A DNA stretch of 64,000 bases from Slackia heliotrinireducens DSM 20476. GTDB taxonomy: Bacteria; Actinomycetota; Coriobacteriia; Coriobacteriales; Eggerthellaceae. A program made the translations under genes and the position numbers. The notes beneath the pieces were generated by a model. The model made no database searches. It worked only from the letters and a program-made list of their open reading frames with translations, and was not told where the DNA came from. The stretch lies in NCBI RefSeq assembly GCF_000023885.1, contig NC_013165.1:558001-622000 (forward strand), given 5' to 3'. Each line of letters begins with the position of its first letter. Positions within the stretch are counted from its first letter, which is position 1. This document shows, in pieces, positions 57,631-64,000 of this stretch.

Positions 57631-58380
57631 ATGAACGTGCATGAATTCGGACAGAAAAACGAAAAGGTCGTGGTCCTTATCCACCCCTCGATGGTGGCGT
57701 GGGATTATTTCGAGCGGGTTATCCCTTTGCTCGAGGATGAATTCCGCGTGATGGTGCCGGCGGTGCCTGGCATGGACCTGACCGACGACTCGGAGTTCAC
57801 ATCCGTCGAGGCCATCGCGACGGATCTCGAAAACTACCTTTTGAACAGGGGCATTCGTGACGTGCGCGCGTTGTACGGGTGCTCCATGGGTGGAAGCATG
57901 GTGCTGCGCATGGCCGCCAACGGCCGTCTGAACGTGGCCCACTACATTATGGACGGCGGCATCACGCCGTACCAGCTGCCCAGGATTTTGACCCGGTTCA
58001 TCGCGGTCCGAGACTTCTGCACGATTTACTCCGGCAAGCTCGTGAGCGAAAAGATGCTCATGCGGGCGTTCAGCTCCACAGAGTACAGCGACGAGGATGT
58101 CAAATACATCGCAAACGTGCTCAAGCACTGCACCGCGAAAACCATCTGGCGGGTTTTCGATTCCTGCAACAATTTCGCGATGCCTAAGGAGCCGATGCGT
58201 TTCGACGGTGTCATGCACTATTGGTTCGGCGAAGGGGAGCGGAAGGCCCGCGACTGGGACATCAAATACATGCGGAAATTCGTTCCCGACACGATGTTTC
58301 ATGAGATGAAGGGCGTCGACCACGGTGATTTCGCATACTTCCAGGCCGAGCGGCTGGCCGAGGCCATTCGGCAGCTGTAG
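57631..58380 (+). CDS. Alpha/beta-fold hydrolase
   Basis: 249 residues. The nucleophile elbow is LYGCSMGGSMVLRMAA (Ser), the oxyanion part is VLIHPSMVAWDY, and the catalytic His lies in KGVDHGDFAYF. A lid region spans about 125-185. The substrate is unknown. It lies 56 bp after the ATC-hydrolase-like gene and 21 bp before the MBL gene, in one operon. Confidence 0.88.
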   Translation: MNVHEFGQKNEKVVVLIHPSMVAWDYFERVIPLLEDEFRVMVPAVPGMDLTDDSEFTSVEAIATDLENYLLNRGIRDVRALYGCSMGGSMVLRMAANGRLNVAHYIMDGGITPYQLPRILTRFIAVRDFCTIYSGKLVSEKMLMRAFSSTEYSDEDVKYIANVLKHCTAKTIWRVFDSCNNFAMPKEPMRFDGVMHYWFGEGERKARDWDIKYMRKFVPDTMFHEMKGVDHGDFAYFQAERLAEAIRQL

Positions 58381-58401
58381 ACGCGCACGGAGGTTGGGCC
58401 C

Positions 58402-59118
58402 ATGAAGATCATCAACGCCGGCGATCGCATCATGAACACTTGGGTTTACAGCATTCCCGAAGGGTTCGTCATGGTGGACACGGGCTATCCAAACAAGCTG
58501 AGCAACGTGGAGAAACGGCTGGCTTCGCATGGTATATCCTGGCCAGACGTCAAATACGTGTTCGTGACCCATGCCCACGACGACCACGTGGGCTTCCTGA
58601 ACGAGCTGCTTGGGCGCTGCCCCGACATCAAGGTGATTTTGAACCCGGCGAGCATGACGGTGCTGCGTCGCGGTCAGAATTCCTTCGAAGGCGGTTACAG
58701 CACGTTGGGCGCGTACCTGTTCAGCGGGGTGCTGGCCTTGTGGGGTAAGGGAAAACACCTGTTCCCGCCGCTGGAAGAGCGCTTCGACGACCGGCTGCTG
58801 TTCATTACGGACGAGAGCAGGCGGGCGCTCGAGGGGCTTTTGCGCGGTAGGATTCTTTTCACGCCAGGGCATACGGGAGATTCCGTATCGCTGCAGGTCG
58901 GCAATGTTGTTTTCTGCGGCGACGCGGCAATGGAGGGCTATCCGAGCAGCCACCACGTGACCATTTGGGTGGAAAACGTGGCTCAGTTCGGACGGTCTTG
59001 GGACACGTTGTGCGAAGGCGGAGCCGAAACGGTGTACCCCGCGCACGGCAAGCCTTTCGACATGGGCGAACTCGCCGAGTGCCGGAGCTTTGTCGACAGC
59101 GTGAAACTGCGGAGTTAG
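58402..59118 (+). CDS. Metallo-beta-lactamase fold hydrolase
   Basis: 238 residues with the MBL metal motif HAHDDHVGF (residues about 57-65), plus FTPGHTGDSVSL and VVFCGDAAMEGY, and the terminal AHGKPFD. This is the standard two-metal hydrolase core. GGAGG precedes the ATG. Part of the ATC-hydrolase-like operon. The substrate is unknown. Confidence 0.9.
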   Translation: MKIINAGDRIMNTWVYSIPEGFVMVDTGYPNKLSNVEKRLASHGISWPDVKYVFVTHAHDDHVGFLNELLGRCPDIKVILNPASMTVLRRGQNSFEGGYSTLGAYLFSGVLALWGKGKHLFPPLEERFDDRLLFITDESRRALEGLLRGRILFTPGHTGDSVSLQVGNVVFCGDAAMEGYPSSHHVTIWVENVAQFGRSWDTLCEGGAETVYPAHGKPFDMGELAECRSFVDSVKLRS

Positions 59119-59163
59119 GCGCGCGATCCCATTGGTTCGGCCCGTGTTCGGAAAGGATATCTC

Positions 59164-59658
59164 ATGCTGGCGTTAAGAGTTGTGATTGAGGGACTTGGCC
59201 TGGGATTTCTGCTCTGGCTTGTGTGCGCCGCGGGCATTCGCAACGGCGCGGTTGGCATGGTCCACCTGTACGGGCAGGACGTGCAGGACCGTGTGGTGGC
59301 GTTGGGTCTGACGACAGCGGAGGCTATCCGCAGGCGCGGCATTGCGTTCAGGTCCTTGTGCCTGCCCGGCTACATCATCTACGTGCTGACCTGCGTGTAT
59401 GCCTTCAATGGGGCGCACGGGTTCTTCGCCGGCTTTTGGCAGATGTTCGCGATTCTTTCCATCATGAACCTGATCGACCGCTTGCTGATCGACGATTACT
59501 GGGTGGGCCGCACCGACGCCTGGATCATCCCGGGGACGGAGGACCTGCGCCCTTACATCACGGTTCAGGACAAGAAGCAGAAGTGGGTTATGGGCACGGT
59601 GGGCATGGCGGCGGTCTCGGCGCTGCTTGCAGGCGTGATGTGCCTGTTCGTCGGTTAG
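59164..59658 (+). CDS. Membrane protein of unknown function
   Basis: 164 residues with four membrane segments: IEGLGLGFLLWLVCAAGI, LCLPGYIIYVLTCVYAF, FFAGFWQMFAILSIMNLI and MGTVGMAAVSALLAGVMCLF. A conserved-looking loop, DDYWVGRTDAWIIPGTEDL, lies between the third and fourth. GAAAGGA precedes the ATG. It is the last gene of the probable operon (45-bp gap). No named family is recognised. Confidence 0.75.
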   Translation: MLALRVVIEGLGLGFLLWLVCAAGIRNGAVGMVHLYGQDVQDRVVALGLTTAEAIRRRGIAFRSLCLPGYIIYVLTCVYAFNGAHGFFAGFWQMFAILSIMNLIDRLLIDDYWVGRTDAWIIPGTEDLRPYITVQDKKQKWVMGTVGMAAVSALLAGVMCLFVG

Positions 59659-59813
59659 CGCTGGCGTTTGGACTGCGTGCGCGGCAACCTTCGCCGAGCG
59701 TTCATGCGGCCGCTTGCGTGGATTTGCGGAAACGGGGATGATAGGATACCCTTGTGAGGAAGGGCCGCCGAACGGCTCGGCTGCCGAACGGTTCGATGGA
59801 AGCGAGGGTTGCC

Positions 59814-60245
59814 ATGGAGCTGGTTTCGAAGTACTTCAACGAGCTCACAACGACGGAACTCTACGAGATTCTGAAGGCTCGCGTGGCCGTGTTCGTCGTG
59901 GAGCAGACCTGCCCTTATCAGGAGGTCGACGGCAACGATTACGATAGCCTGCATGTGTTTTATGAAGAAGAAGGCCAGGTCAAAGCCTATCTCAGGTCGT
60001 TTTTCATTTCGGACGACGTCGTGCAGATGGGCCGTGTGCTGACAATCGACCGCGGTACGGGGCTTGGCGGCAGGCTTCTGCGGGAAGGCATCGAGCAGAT
60101 TCGCGAGAAGCAGCATCCGCGGCGAATCTACATCGAGGCCCAGCGCTACGCGACGGGATACTACGAGCGGGAAGGGTTCGAAATCTGCTCGGAGGAGTTT
60201 CTCGAAGACGGCATTCCCCATGTCCAGATGATATTGGATTTGTAA
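59814..60245 (+). CDS. GNAT family acetyltransferase (ElaA-like)
   Basis: 143 residues from the ATG at 59814 (ELVSKYFNELTTTELYEILK); an in-frame ATG at 59796 is possible. KARVAVFVVEQTCPYQEVDGND is the hallmark of the ElaA subgroup, with the acetyl-CoA loop GRVLTIDRGTGLGGRLL. ElaA-type proteins transfer an acyl group from acyl-CoA to an unknown acceptor. Alone, followed by AT-rich DNA. Confidence 0.88.
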   Translation: MELVSKYFNELTTTELYEILKARVAVFVVEQTCPYQEVDGNDYDSLHVFYEEEGQVKAYLRSFFISDDVVQMGRVLTIDRGTGLGGRLLREGIEQIREKQHPRRIYIEAQRYATGYYEREGFEICSEEFLEDGIPHVQMILDL

Positions 60246-60265
60246 ATAAAACAGCATACAAGTAT

Positions 60266-60279
60266 TGTTCGTACGAACA
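60266..60279. promoter_or_regulatory. 14-bp perfect palindrome upstream of the aminotransferase gene
   Basis: TGTTCGTACGAACA, followed by ATGCGAAC. It lies 180 bp before the aminotransferase ATG in AT-rich DNA. It is not the LexA Cheo box (GAAC-N4-GTTC), because the half-sites are reversed. Likely an operator of unknown specificity. Confidence 0.45.
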
Positions 60280-60457
60280 TGCGAACTACAGATATGTGTG
60301 CATACGCTTGATTAGAGTGCCAAAACAGATTAAATGATTTGTAAATCAGTCTAAAGATATACCTTTGAACCTCGGTACGTTCTCACGTAGTATGAACCCA
60401 TCGGAAAACGCGACAGCAGGCGAGGGAGTGCTCGCTACGAGAGATGAGGAATGCGCC

Positions 60458-61591
60458 ATGAAGATTGCTGATTTCAAAGTTGAACAGTGGATGAACGAAT
60501 GGGAAACCAAGTGCACCTACAATGTGGCTGAAACTTGCACGTACTCGGTAACGCTGGATCAGCTGTTCGAGATTTGCGGGGGCAGTCGCGAGGAGTTCAT
60601 GGACCGTTTTGCCGAGCGTCGCCTGACCTACGGCGACATTGAGGGCAACCCGAAATTCCTCGAGGGCATCTGCGGGCTGTACGAAACCGTCAAGCCTGAG
60701 CACGTCATTCCCACCCACGGAGCCGCCGGCGCCAACCATCTGGTGCTGACCACCCTGGTCGAGCCTGGCGACGACGTCGTCTCCATCATGCCCACCTACC
60801 AGCAGCTCTATTCCATTCCCGAGATGTGCGGCGCCAACATGCACATCCTGCACCTGGAGAAGGAAGACCACTACCACGTGGACGCCGCCAAGTTGGACGC
60901 GATCTGCGACGAGAACACGAAGGTCATCTGCATCAACAACCCCGACAACCCCACGGGCGCGCTGCTGTCCAAGGAGGAGATCCAGACCATCGTGGACATC
61001 GCCCGCAAGTACGACGCCTGGCTGGTCTGCGACGAGGTGTACCGCCTGCTGGTTCAGGATTCCGACGCCTTCACCACCAGCCCCGTTGACCTGTATGACA
61101 AGGCTGTGGTCGTGTCCTCCATGTCCAAGGTGTGGAGCCTGGCTGGCATCCGTTTGGGTTGGTGCATCACCAAAAGCCAGGAGCTGCGCCACGACCTGCT
61201 GAGCCACCGCGACTACGATCTCATTTCCTGCGGCATGTTCGACGAGGAGGTCGCAGCCTACGCCCTTGAGCACGCCGACAAAATCCTGGAGCGGAGCCGC
61301 CGCATCGTGCGCCAGAACCTGGCTGCCGTCGACGAATGGATCGCGTCCGAGCCGCACCTGTCTTACGTCAAGCCCGAGGCCGGCACGACCTGCCTGGTCT
61401 ACTACGATTACGACATAGACTCCTACGATTTCTGCATCAACATGATGAAGACCACGGGAGCTTTGGTCACGCCGGGCGACGCCTTCGAAGAGCCCCGGTC
61501 TTTCCGCCTGGGCTACGCCTACAGCGACAACACGGACGACCTGAAGCAGGGTCTTGCCGCCATCAGCGCGTTCTGCCGCACGTTGGAATAG
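60458..61591 (+). CDS. PLP-dependent aminotransferase class I/II
   Basis: 377 residues from the ATG at 60458 (KIADFKVEQWMNEWETKC). GAGG lies upstream. PLP Lys in SSMSKVWSLAGIRLGW; substrate-binding NNPDNPTGALLSK; C-terminal Arg in RSFRLGYAYS. The protein has Cys-rich surface positions but no extra domain. Substrate not certain; amino acid or cysteine-sulfinate types are possible. It is 55 bp upstream of a hisC-like gene and may form an operon with it. Confidence 0.88.
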   Translation: MKIADFKVEQWMNEWETKCTYNVAETCTYSVTLDQLFEICGGSREEFMDRFAERRLTYGDIEGNPKFLEGICGLYETVKPEHVIPTHGAAGANHLVLTTLVEPGDDVVSIMPTYQQLYSIPEMCGANMHILHLEKEDHYHVDAAKLDAICDENTKVICINNPDNPTGALLSKEEIQTIVDIARKYDAWLVCDEVYRLLVQDSDAFTTSPVDLYDKAVVVSSMSKVWSLAGIRLGWCITKSQELRHDLLSHRDYDLISCGMFDEEVAAYALEHADKILERSRRIVRQNLAAVDEWIASEPHLSYVKPEAGTTCLVYYDYDIDSYDFCINMMKTTGALVTPGDAFEEPRSFRLGYAYSDNTDDLKQGLAAISAFCRTLE

Positions 61592-61646
61592 ACGATTCCT
61601 GCCCCGGGGGTGAGCCTTCGGGGCCGATGATTTGAAAGGAGTTGTT

Positions 61647-62717
61647 GTGGCCAGCCCGTTTCTGAACAGCCGTTATGCCGACATTACTCCGTATGTGCCC
61701 GGCGAGCAGCCCAAAGATCGCGCGTATGTGAAGCTCAACTCCAACGAGACGAGCGTGGCGCCGTCGCCTGCGGTTCGCGCCGCCTTGGACGACGCCTTGG
61801 TGCGCGGGCTCGGTCGTTACGCCGACCCCCATTGCATGCCGCTGCGCGCGGCGGTTGCGGAGCATTTCGGCGTCGATGCAGCGAATGTGTTCGTGGGCAA
61901 CGGTTCCGACGAGGTGCTCGGGTTTATCTTCTTGGCGTTCTTCGGCGGCGACGCGAAGGTGTGTTTTCCCGACGTGACCTACGGTTTCTATCGCGATTAC
62001 TGTGGCACGTTCGGGGTGGATTACCGCGAGGTGCCTCTGCGCGAGGATTTTTCGCTGGACGTCGAGGCGTTTGTCCAGGCTGAAGAGCATGTGGTCATCG
62101 TGAATCCCAATGCCCCGACAGGCCTCGCCATTTCGGTGGCCGACATCGCGCGCATCGCCGAGGCGCACCCCGACCGCCTGCTGGTGGTGGACGAGGCCTA
62201 CGTGGACTACGGTTGCGAGACCTGCGTGCCACTGGTGGCAACCCATCCGAATCTGATTGTGGTGCAGACTATGTCGAAGTCCCGTAATCTGGCCGGCGCG
62301 CACATTGGGTACGCCATCGCAAGCTCCGAAATCGTGAGCGACCTGAACGATGTCAAGTTCAGCTTCAATCCTTTCAACATGAGCGATCCCACCATGGTCA
62401 TCGGTATTGCCGCCATGAAAGACGTCGATTACCTGCGGGAATGCACGAGCCGTGTCATCGACGAGCGCCAGCGAACCACAGCTGAGCTGGAGCGGCGAGG
62501 GTTCACTGTGCTACCTTCGCTCACGAACTTCGTTTTCGCGACGCATCCGACGCTGCGCGCTGCAGACTGGAATGACGGCTTGCGGCAACGCGGTGTGCTG
62601 TGCCGCTACTATGCGCAGCCGCGGATCGACAACTGGCTGCGCATAACCATCGGTACGACCGATGAGATGGATGTATTTCTCGCCGCCACCGACGAGGTGC
62701 TCGCGACGCTTGCGTAA
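61647..62717 (+). CDS. Histidinol-phosphate aminotransferase-like enzyme
   Basis: 356 residues from a GTG at 61647, 5 nt after AAAGGAG. A TTG at 61632 is in frame but inside the ribosome site. The HisC pattern is clear: VKLNSNETSVAPSP, VFVGNGSDEVLGFIFLAFF, NPNAPTG, DEAYVDYG, and PLP Lys in TMSKSRNLAGAHIGY. HisC converts imidazole-acetol phosphate to histidinol phosphate. Other histidine genes are not in the window, so a broader-specificity aromatic aminotransferase is possible. Followed by a terminator. Confidence 0.88.
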   Translation: MASPFLNSRYADITPYVPGEQPKDRAYVKLNSNETSVAPSPAVRAALDDALVRGLGRYADPHCMPLRAAVAEHFGVDAANVFVGNGSDEVLGFIFLAFFGGDAKVCFPDVTYGFYRDYCGTFGVDYREVPLREDFSLDVEAFVQAEEHVVIVNPNAPTGLAISVADIARIAEAHPDRLLVVDEAYVDYGCETCVPLVATHPNLIVVQTMSKSRNLAGAHIGYAIASSEIVSDLNDVKFSFNPFNMSDPTMVIGIAAMKDVDYLRECTSRVIDERQRTTAELERRGFTVLPSLTNFVFATHPTLRAADWNDGLRQRGVLCRYYAQPRIDNWLRITIGTTDEMDVFLAATDEVLATLA

Positions 62718-62739
62718 TGCGGTTCAATCACAATCAAAC

Positions 62740-62772
62740 GAGGGCCGAGGCAATGTCTCGGCCCTCTTTTTG
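62740..62772 (+). terminator. Terminator after the hisC-like gene
   Basis: GAGGGCCGAG and CTCGGCCCTC form a 10-bp stem with an 8-nt loop, followed by TTTTTG. It directly abuts the second inverted-repeat element. Confidence 0.9.
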
Positions 62773-62779
62773 TCTCCCC

Positions 62780-62997
62780 GTGCAACGAAAATCTGGTTTC
62801 GTGTGCACTTAGGCGGATAATCTGTAAAATCAGACGCCCTCAGATGCTGTATGCTCCCGCAATTCACCTCACTATGGTTAAATATGTGGCGTAACTCACG
62901 CTCAAACTCCATGCGAGCCCTCGATGGTGCGCCTCAAAGTGGTCTTGGATTGCAGATTATCCCTCTAAGTGCACACGAATTGGATTTCTCGTTGCAC
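62780..62997. repeat. 218-bp inverted-repeat element, copy 2
   Basis: Terminal repeats at 62780-62825 and 62952-62997 share GTGCAACGA and a core containing TTCGTGTGCACTTAG and GGATAATCTG with the copy at 54634-54850. Size (218 versus 217 bp) and termini match, but the interior is unrelated. No coding potential. It sits between the hisC terminator and the final gene. Confidence 0.8.
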
Positions 62998-63015
62998 AAG
63001 TGACCTTGGAAACTC

Positions 63016-63975
63016 TCATATGACGAACGAGGGTGCCTGATACAAGGGGAACGAGCCCGGAGTCAAGAGGTCCGGATGGACAAACTCCTGTTTTGGGAGG
63101 ATGAGCTCGCGCAGGTCGTCGCGCATCATCAAGGACGCGTGGGATGGTGTACGCTTTCTTAGCTGCAGGGCGTTGAAAAGATCCCGCGCTGCAAGGTCCA
63201 TTGCCTTTCGGTTGTACACGTCTGCTGAGGTGACTCGCTGCACGATGCATCCCTTGGAGGTGAGAATTCTGTCTTTTCGTCCGTCGCGGATGCTGGCATC
63301 TTTCGTGAAGTGCTGTCCGCCGTCAAACTCCCAGATGGCAATGATTTTGGTGCCATCCGGCAAAGTCCGCTCCCATACGATGTCCCCGTCGAATCCGGTG
63401 CGTCCGTCGTAGGGCCGCTCCGACTCGCTCAGGCCAAACCATTTGTTGCACACCGGGATGGGTGCGCCGTAGCCTCCCATTCTGACCGGAAGGCAAACGA
63501 TGATTATGACTTTGGTTTCCATGGGTGACCAGGAGTTCTTAACTACGAACTTCAGGGCATGCATGGCCCTGGTACTTCCTCTTGTGCCCGGGAATCGCTT
63601 GATGAACGCCTCGATCTTGGCGGGTGTTGTCAGCGGGGCGGGCCTGGGTCCGTTGGGAAAATAGTATGGGCCAACAGTGTACGACCCGCACAATTCCATG
63701 CCAAGCTCAACAAGTTTTGCTTCGGGAAGCTTCAGCGCATATAGCAGATAAAGGAACTCGGGCGTAGGAATGCAGAGGTCATTGTCTACAATGCGGATCA
63801 TGTCTCCTGTGATTTCTCCTGTCCAAAGACGATATTTGAAATCGTCGCTTTTGCGTATGGCAGATTCATCCGTGACAAGGACGGTCGTGTTGGGGAAATC
63901 ACAGATGGCATTGTGTCTGGCAAGGTTGACATCCGACAGTTCGGACAGCGTTGCGTGTGCGTTGATATCCTTCAT
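63016..63975 (-). CDS. Putative PD-(D/E)XK nuclease-like protein, start uncertain
   Basis: 319 residues from the ATG at 63975, but the frame stays open to the window edge and no ribosome site is seen before this ATG, so the true start may lie outside. The C-terminal 120 residues have IIAIWEFDGGQHFTKDASIRDGRKDRILTSKG and VQRVTSADVYNRKAMD, the spacing of DUF559/VSR-type PD-(D/E)XK nucleases (E-x-DGGQH ... D). The N-terminal 190 residues, including CDFPNTTVLVTDESAIRK and ELGMELCGSYTVG, resemble proteins of the AbiEi-like antitoxin/abortive-infection type. A defence or transcription role is possible. No partner is visible. Confidence 0.6.
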   Translation of the reverse strand: MKDINAHATLSELSDVNLARHNAICDFPNTTVLVTDESAIRKSDDFKYRLWTGEITGDMIRIVDNDLCIPTPEFLYLLYALKLPEAKLVELGMELCGSYTVGPYYFPNGPRPAPLTTPAKIEAFIKRFPGTRGSTRAMHALKFVVKNSWSPMETKVIIIVCLPVRMGGYGAPIPVCNKWFGLSESERPYDGRTGFDGDIVWERTLPDGTKIIAIWEFDGGQHFTKDASIRDGRKDRILTSKGCIVQRVTSADVYNRKAMDLAARDLFNALQLRKRTPSHASLMMRDDLRELILPKQEFVHPDLLTPGSFPLYQAPSFVI

Positions 63976-64000
63976 GAGGAGGCGGGCCTCGCGGCCATGC

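Noticed and set aside
60266-60285. LexA (Cheo-type) box
   Set aside because: The palindrome is GTTC-N4-GAAC, the reverse of the GAAC-N4-GTTC LexA consensus, and no SOS gene follows.
1-64000. tRNA, rRNA, CRISPR array, classical riboswitch
   Set aside because: No T-loop/acceptor pattern, no regularly spaced repeats and no recognisable SAM, T-box or cobalamin riboswitch core was found by eye. The metY leader does not match the S-box layout.

Overview
The window is a stretch of chromosome from a strict or near-strict anaerobe of high GC content. The best fit is an actinobacterium of the class Coriobacteriia, family Eggerthellaceae (Slackia-like). This is inferred from gene content, not from a marker gene: class III ribonucleotide reductase (NrdDG), a Tat-exported molybdopterin oxidoreductase with a four-cluster ferredoxin, ferredoxin-domain aldo/keto reductases, ATC-hydrolase-like proteins, DUF5714/DUF3795/DUF4013 proteins and a sortase-anchored CnaB adhesin. 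No rRNA, tRNA, CRISPR array, prophage or replication origin was recognised.

Layout. 1-2.9 kb: glutamate-cysteine ligase (minus strand, runs off the left edge) and argR diverge, with an IS1595-type element in the shared intergenic region. 3-7 kb: a lipoprotein, then nrdD-nrdG behind two NrdR boxes. 7.1-14.2 kb: sulfur block of MerR regulator, Rrf2/CymR-like regulator, cysK, a C26 amidotransferase, mnmA, an IS3-type element and metY. The same 18-bp operator lies before the regulator, cysK and metY. metY also has a Met/Cys-rich leader peptide with an attenuator-like stem. 14.3-22.6 kb: apt, an SRAP DNA-protein crosslink protein with a clamp-binding tail, larE, a DUF4013 protein, a methyltransferase-nitroreductase fusion, a FemAB-ATP-grasp fusion and a hotdog thioesterase. 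22.6-26 kb: an IPKTG-anchored adhesin between two 322-bp direct repeats, one of which is the 3' end of the thioesterase gene.

26-34.5 kb: membrane protein, M18 aminopeptidase, CDF metal exporter, aldo/keto reductase, two adjacent gene remnants (cell-wall-binding protein, ATC hydrolase) and malic enzyme. 34.5-41 kb: radical SAM protein and divergent LysR regulator, then a molybdoenzyme A/B pair. 41-47 kb: low-molecular-weight phosphatase with a tiny basic protein, SDR dehydrogenase, an aldo/keto reductase broken by one TAA, a lipoprotein, a 45-bp inverted-repeat element, a holin-like protein and an RlmD-type methyltransferase. 47-54.5 kb: an XRE-AAA-CYTH fusion followed by small Cys-rich and membrane proteins of mostly unknown role.

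54.6-64 kb: a 217-bp inverted-repeat element, an XRE/membrane-protein operon with three operators, asparaginase, a four-gene operon (ATC-hydrolase-like, alpha/beta hydrolase, MBL hydrolase, membrane protein), a GNAT enzyme, two aminotransferases, a second copy of the inverted-repeat element, and a putative PD-(D/E)XK-type protein at the right edge.

The most striking candidate for an undescribed system is the two-layer control of sulfur assimilation: one Rrf2-type operator shared by three promoters, plus a sulfur-amino-acid-rich leader peptide and long-range stem in front of metY. The paired inverted-repeat elements of equal length with unrelated interiors, and the adhesin cassette between direct repeats, are the next most interesting.
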